Source: Chloroflexota bacterium (lineage in GTDB: Bacteria; Chloroflexota; Dehalococcoidia; Dehalococcoidales; UBA3254). From it: a DNA stretch of 8,493 nt. Positions 6,810 to 8,493 of the stretch are shown here, one piece after another; within the stretch, counting starts at the first letter, position 1; every line of letters starts with the position of its first letter. The position numbers and the translations under genes were made by a program. A model generated the notes under the pieces. The model was given only the letters and a program-made list of their open reading frames with translations, was not told where the DNA came from and searched no databases. The DNA lies in assembly GCA_017860765.1 (NCBI GenBank), contig JAGDMY010000047.1, forward strand, positions 1 to 8,493, in the 5' to 3' direction.

Positions 6810-6859
6810 AAGCTGCTGAGCTGTAATTATTCCATCAGGCTCTGCAGCTTGTGTTTTTT
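6810..6859 (+). terminator. Rho-independent terminator after the response regulator
   Basis: AAGCTGC (6810-6816) pairs with GCAGCTT (6844-6850), and after one T-T mismatch GAGC (6818-6821) pairs with GCTC (6839-6842), closing a 17-base loop. GTG and six T residues (6854-6859) follow. It sits about 30 bases after the regulator stop codon and ends the signalling operon before the thiC leader. Confidence 0.8.
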
Positions 6860-6937
6860 CTGTAAATGGGTTCGGACCTCTATAATTTTAATCCGCATAA
6901 GAATTTGTCAGGGAATTGAGGCTCCACATTGTATTTT

Positions 6938-6968
6938 AAGACAGATTATGTTATATCTTTAATATAAC
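6938..6968 (+). promoter_or_regulatory. Putative promoter of the thiC transcript
   Basis: TATAAC (6963-6968) matches the -10 consensus at five of six bases and would start transcription near 6975, just before the riboswitch aptamer. The best -35 is weak: AAGACA (6938-6943), four of six matches with a long 19-base spacer. A promoter is needed here because a terminator precedes it; the exact boxes are uncertain. The stretch 6860-6937 shows nothing I can name. Confidence 0.4.
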
Positions 6969-6980
6969 CATCGAAGAGTT

Positions 6981-7070
6981 TACCGCTAGGGGTGCACAGG
7001 CTGAGAGTCTCGATTTTATCGGGACAACCCTCGTGAACCTGAACTCGGTAATGCGAGCGTAGGGAAGCGG
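6981..7070 (+). promoter_or_regulatory. TPP riboswitch (THI element) aptamer
   Basis: The conserved THI-box blocks are all present: CTAGGGGTGC (6986-6995), GGCTGAGA (6999-7006), ACCCTCGTGAACCTGA (7027-7042), GGTAATGCGAGCGTAGGGA (7047-7065). Helices can be drawn: P1 CCGCT (6983-6987) with AGCGG (7066-7070); P2 GGGT (6990-6993) with ACCC (7027-7030); the variable arm GTCTCGAT (7007-7014) with ATCGGGAC (7018-7025) around TTT; P4 CCT (7038-7040) with AGG (7061-7063); P5 CTCG (7044-7047) with CGAG (7054-7057). It binds thiamin pyrophosphate and controls thiC directly downstream. Confidence 0.96.
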
Positions 7071-7080
7071 AGTTAAGGAG

Positions 7081-7121
7081 ACCAGGGTATCGCTACCGCC
7101 GCAGCCCTGGTTTTATTATTT
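7081..7121 (+). terminator. Riboswitch-controlled intrinsic terminator
   Basis: ACCAGGG (7081-7087) pairs with CCCTGGT (7105-7111) around a 17-base loop, followed by a T-rich tail (7111-7121, TTTT-A-TT-A-TTT). It lies ten bases after the aptamer and before the thiC Shine-Dalgarno, so the expression platform works by transcription termination when TPP is bound. The loop carries TACCGC (7094-7099), identical to the 5' side of aptamer helix P1 (6981-6986), so it can pair with the P1 3' strand as an antiterminator. Confidence 0.85.
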
Positions 7122-7134
7122 AGGAGATATGCCA

Positions 7135-8430
7135 ATGACTCAATTAGAAGCAGCCAAATCGGGGCAAATCACCCGGGAAATGACCCTGGTAGCGGAGCGC
7201 GAAGGGCTGGAGGCCGAATCCATCTGCCGGGGAATCGCTCAGGGCCTGATAGTTATTCCTGCCAATATCCATCATGCCAATCTGGTGCCCTGTGGTATCG
7301 GCAAGGGGTTGTCAACCAAGGTTAATGCTAATATCGGGACCTCTTCCGATTTTGGCAATATGGAGACTGAATTACTTAAATTGAAGACCTGTCTGGAAGC
7401 CAGGGCGGATGCCGTTATGGACTTGAGCACCGGTGGGGATATCCCGGCCATCCGGCGCGCTATTATGGGCGCCTGTCCGCTGCCGGTGGGAACTGTGCCC
7501 ATCTATCAGGCCGGCATAAACAGCATGGCTAGAGAAGGCGCCATGGTTAAAATGACCGCGGAAGACCTGTTTGCCTCTATTGAGGAGCATGCCCGGGATG
7601 GCGTGGATTTTATTACTGTCCATTGCGGAGTGACGCGATCGGCTATAGCCCGTTTGAAACAGCAGAAAAGGGTGGCCGACGTGGTCTCCCGGGGAGGGGC
7701 TTTACTTATTGGCTGGATTCTGCATAATGAGCTAGAAAACCCCCTTTATGAACAATATGACCGGCTTCTTGCGATAGCGCGGGAGCATGATGTGACCCTG
7801 AGCCTGGGGGACGGCATGCGCCCGGGCTGCCTGGCCGATGCCACAGATAGGGCCCAAATCGAAGAATTATTGACGCTGGGTGAACTGGTCCAGAGGGCCC
7901 AGGAAGCCGGTGTTCAGGTCATGGTCGAAGGGCCGGGCCATGTGCCCTTAGACCAGATTGAGACCAATGTCAGGCTGCAGAAAGCCGTTTGCAAAGGGGC
8001 GCCATTTTATGTCCTGGGACCCCTGGTAACCGATATAGCGGCGGGCTATGACCACATCACCGGGGCTATTGGTGGAGCTATCGCGGCAGCCGCTGGAACT
8101 GACTTTCTCTGCTATGTCACACCTGCCGAACATCTTTCCCTGCCCGACCCCGAAGACGTCAAACAGGGCATCATAGCTTCCCGAATTGCGGCTCACGCGG
8201 CGGACATAGTCAAGGGCGTGAAAGGGGCCAGAGAATGGGATTTGAAGATGTCGATGGCACGCAAGAGGTTGGACTGGGAAGCGCAGGCCCAATTATCCAT
8301 TGATCCCTTGCATTCCCGGATGGTCCACCGCCAGCATACTTCTTCCGGCAAAGCCTGCAGCATGTGCGGCGGTTTCTGCGCTATGGCGCTGGTAGAAGAG
8401 TTTCTGGGGATCTCGGCGCCGCGTTGCTGA
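7135..8430 (+). CDS. thiC: Phosphomethylpyrimidine synthase ThiC (short form)
   Basis: A non-canonical radical SAM enzyme of the cytoplasm that rearranges aminoimidazole ribotide into HMP-P, the pyrimidine half of thiamin. At 431 residues it is the short form without the N-terminal extension of the E. coli type. Family motifs run in order: VNANIGTS (63-70), DLSTGGDI (96-103), [10 protein letters not shown] (117-126), SRGG (185-188), SLGDGMRPG (223-231), EGPGHVP (265-271), [10 protein letters not shown] (305-314) and [12 protein letters not shown] (326-337). His269 and His333 match the two metal-binding histidines by motif and 64-residue spacing. The [4Fe-4S] cluster cysteines near the C terminus are Cys408, Cys411 and Cys415 (CSMCGGFC), a CX2CX3C spacing. 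I chose ATG 7135, eight bases after AGGAG (7122-7126); the in-frame ATG at 7129 is only two bases away from it. TPP controls it through the upstream riboswitch. After the stop, 8431-8493 shows no supported gene. Confidence 0.97.
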   Translation: MTQLEAAKSGQITREMTLVAEREGLEAESICRGIAQGLIVIPANIHHANLVPCGIGKGLSTKVNANIGTSSDFGNMETELLKLKTCLEARADAVMDLSTGGDIPAIRRAIMGACPLPVGTVPIYQAGINSMAREGAMVKMTAEDLFASIEEHARDGVDFITVHCGVTRSAIARLKQQKRVADVVSRGGALLIGWILHNELENPLYEQYDRLLAIAREHDVTLSLGDGMRPGCLADATDRAQIEELLTLGELVQRAQEAGVQVMVEGPGHVPLDQIETNVRLQKAVCKGAPFYVLGPLVTDIAAGYDHITGAIGGAIAAAAGTDFLCYVTPAEHLSLPDPEDVKQGIIASRIAAHAADIVKGVKGAREWDLKMSMARKRLDWEAQAQLSIDPLHSRMVHRQHTSSGKACSMCGGFCAMALVEEFLGISAPRC

Positions 8431-8493
8431 AGTAATTCTGCCGAAGAATAGTCCGTTGCTTTCGGGCAAAAAACCAGTTAAGCGGGCGTGAAA

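Noticed and set aside
7948..8292. 114-codon minus-strand frame inside thiC
   Set aside because: It is fully antisense to the highly conserved thiC coding sequence and shows no domain features.
8441..8473. CCGAA/TTCGG hairpin after thiC as a terminator
   Set aside because: The stem is only five pairs with a 15-base loop, and it is followed by an A run instead of T residues on the plus strand.

Overview
The window looks like an ordinary chromosomal stretch of a free-living anaerobic-type bacterium. My best guess is Chloroflexota, class Dehalococcoidia or a relative. This rests on recall of gene families: a small archaeal-type winged-helix protein next to a short ribbon-helix-helix protein, a prokaryotic GH3-family adenylating enzyme, and the short (about 430-residue) form of ThiC. 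No rRNA or other marker is present, so the placement is moderate at best. Base composition is roughly balanced, and I see no mobile element, tRNA, CRISPR array or phage gene.

Layout: (1) 1-201, minus strand: the N-terminal 67 residues of a short-chain dehydrogenase/reductase that runs off the left edge. (2) 202-1147: a divergent intergenic region with a good sigma70-type promoter (TTGACA-18-TATAGT), then two small DNA-binding proteins on the plus strand, a winged-helix protein (start proposed at TTG 452) and a ribbon-helix-helix protein. (3) 1148-2964: a spacer with a hairpin and a 15-bp perfect palindrome, then a GH3-family acyl-adenylate-forming enzyme. (4) 3005-6781: a promoter placed almost on top of the start codon, then a 1007-residue membrane protein with 7TM-like, GAF, GAF, GGDEF and HD-GYP regions (both c-di-GMP synthesis and breakdown modules, all key motifs intact), followed by a LuxR/NarL-type regulator whose receiver has lost the acidic Mg-binding pair. 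A clear intrinsic terminator closes this unit. (5) 6938-8430: a TPP riboswitch with a terminator expression platform, then thiC. The last 63 bases hold no gene I can support.

The thiC unit is self-contained: thiamin pyrophosphate in the cell should stop transcription of the HMP-P synthase by folding the aptamer and freeing the terminator. The c-di-GMP enzyme and atypical response regulator form a likely two-gene signalling operon. The two small regulators, divergent from the dehydrogenase and upstream of GH3, may control one or both neighbours, but that is inference from position only.

I found no convincing new multi-gene system. The points most worth a second look are the atypical receiver paired with a dual c-di-GMP enzyme, the near-leaderless promoter arrangement, the start correction for the winged-helix gene, the GH3 enzyme with no obvious pathway neighbours, and the P1-mimicking repeat in the TPP riboswitch terminator loop.
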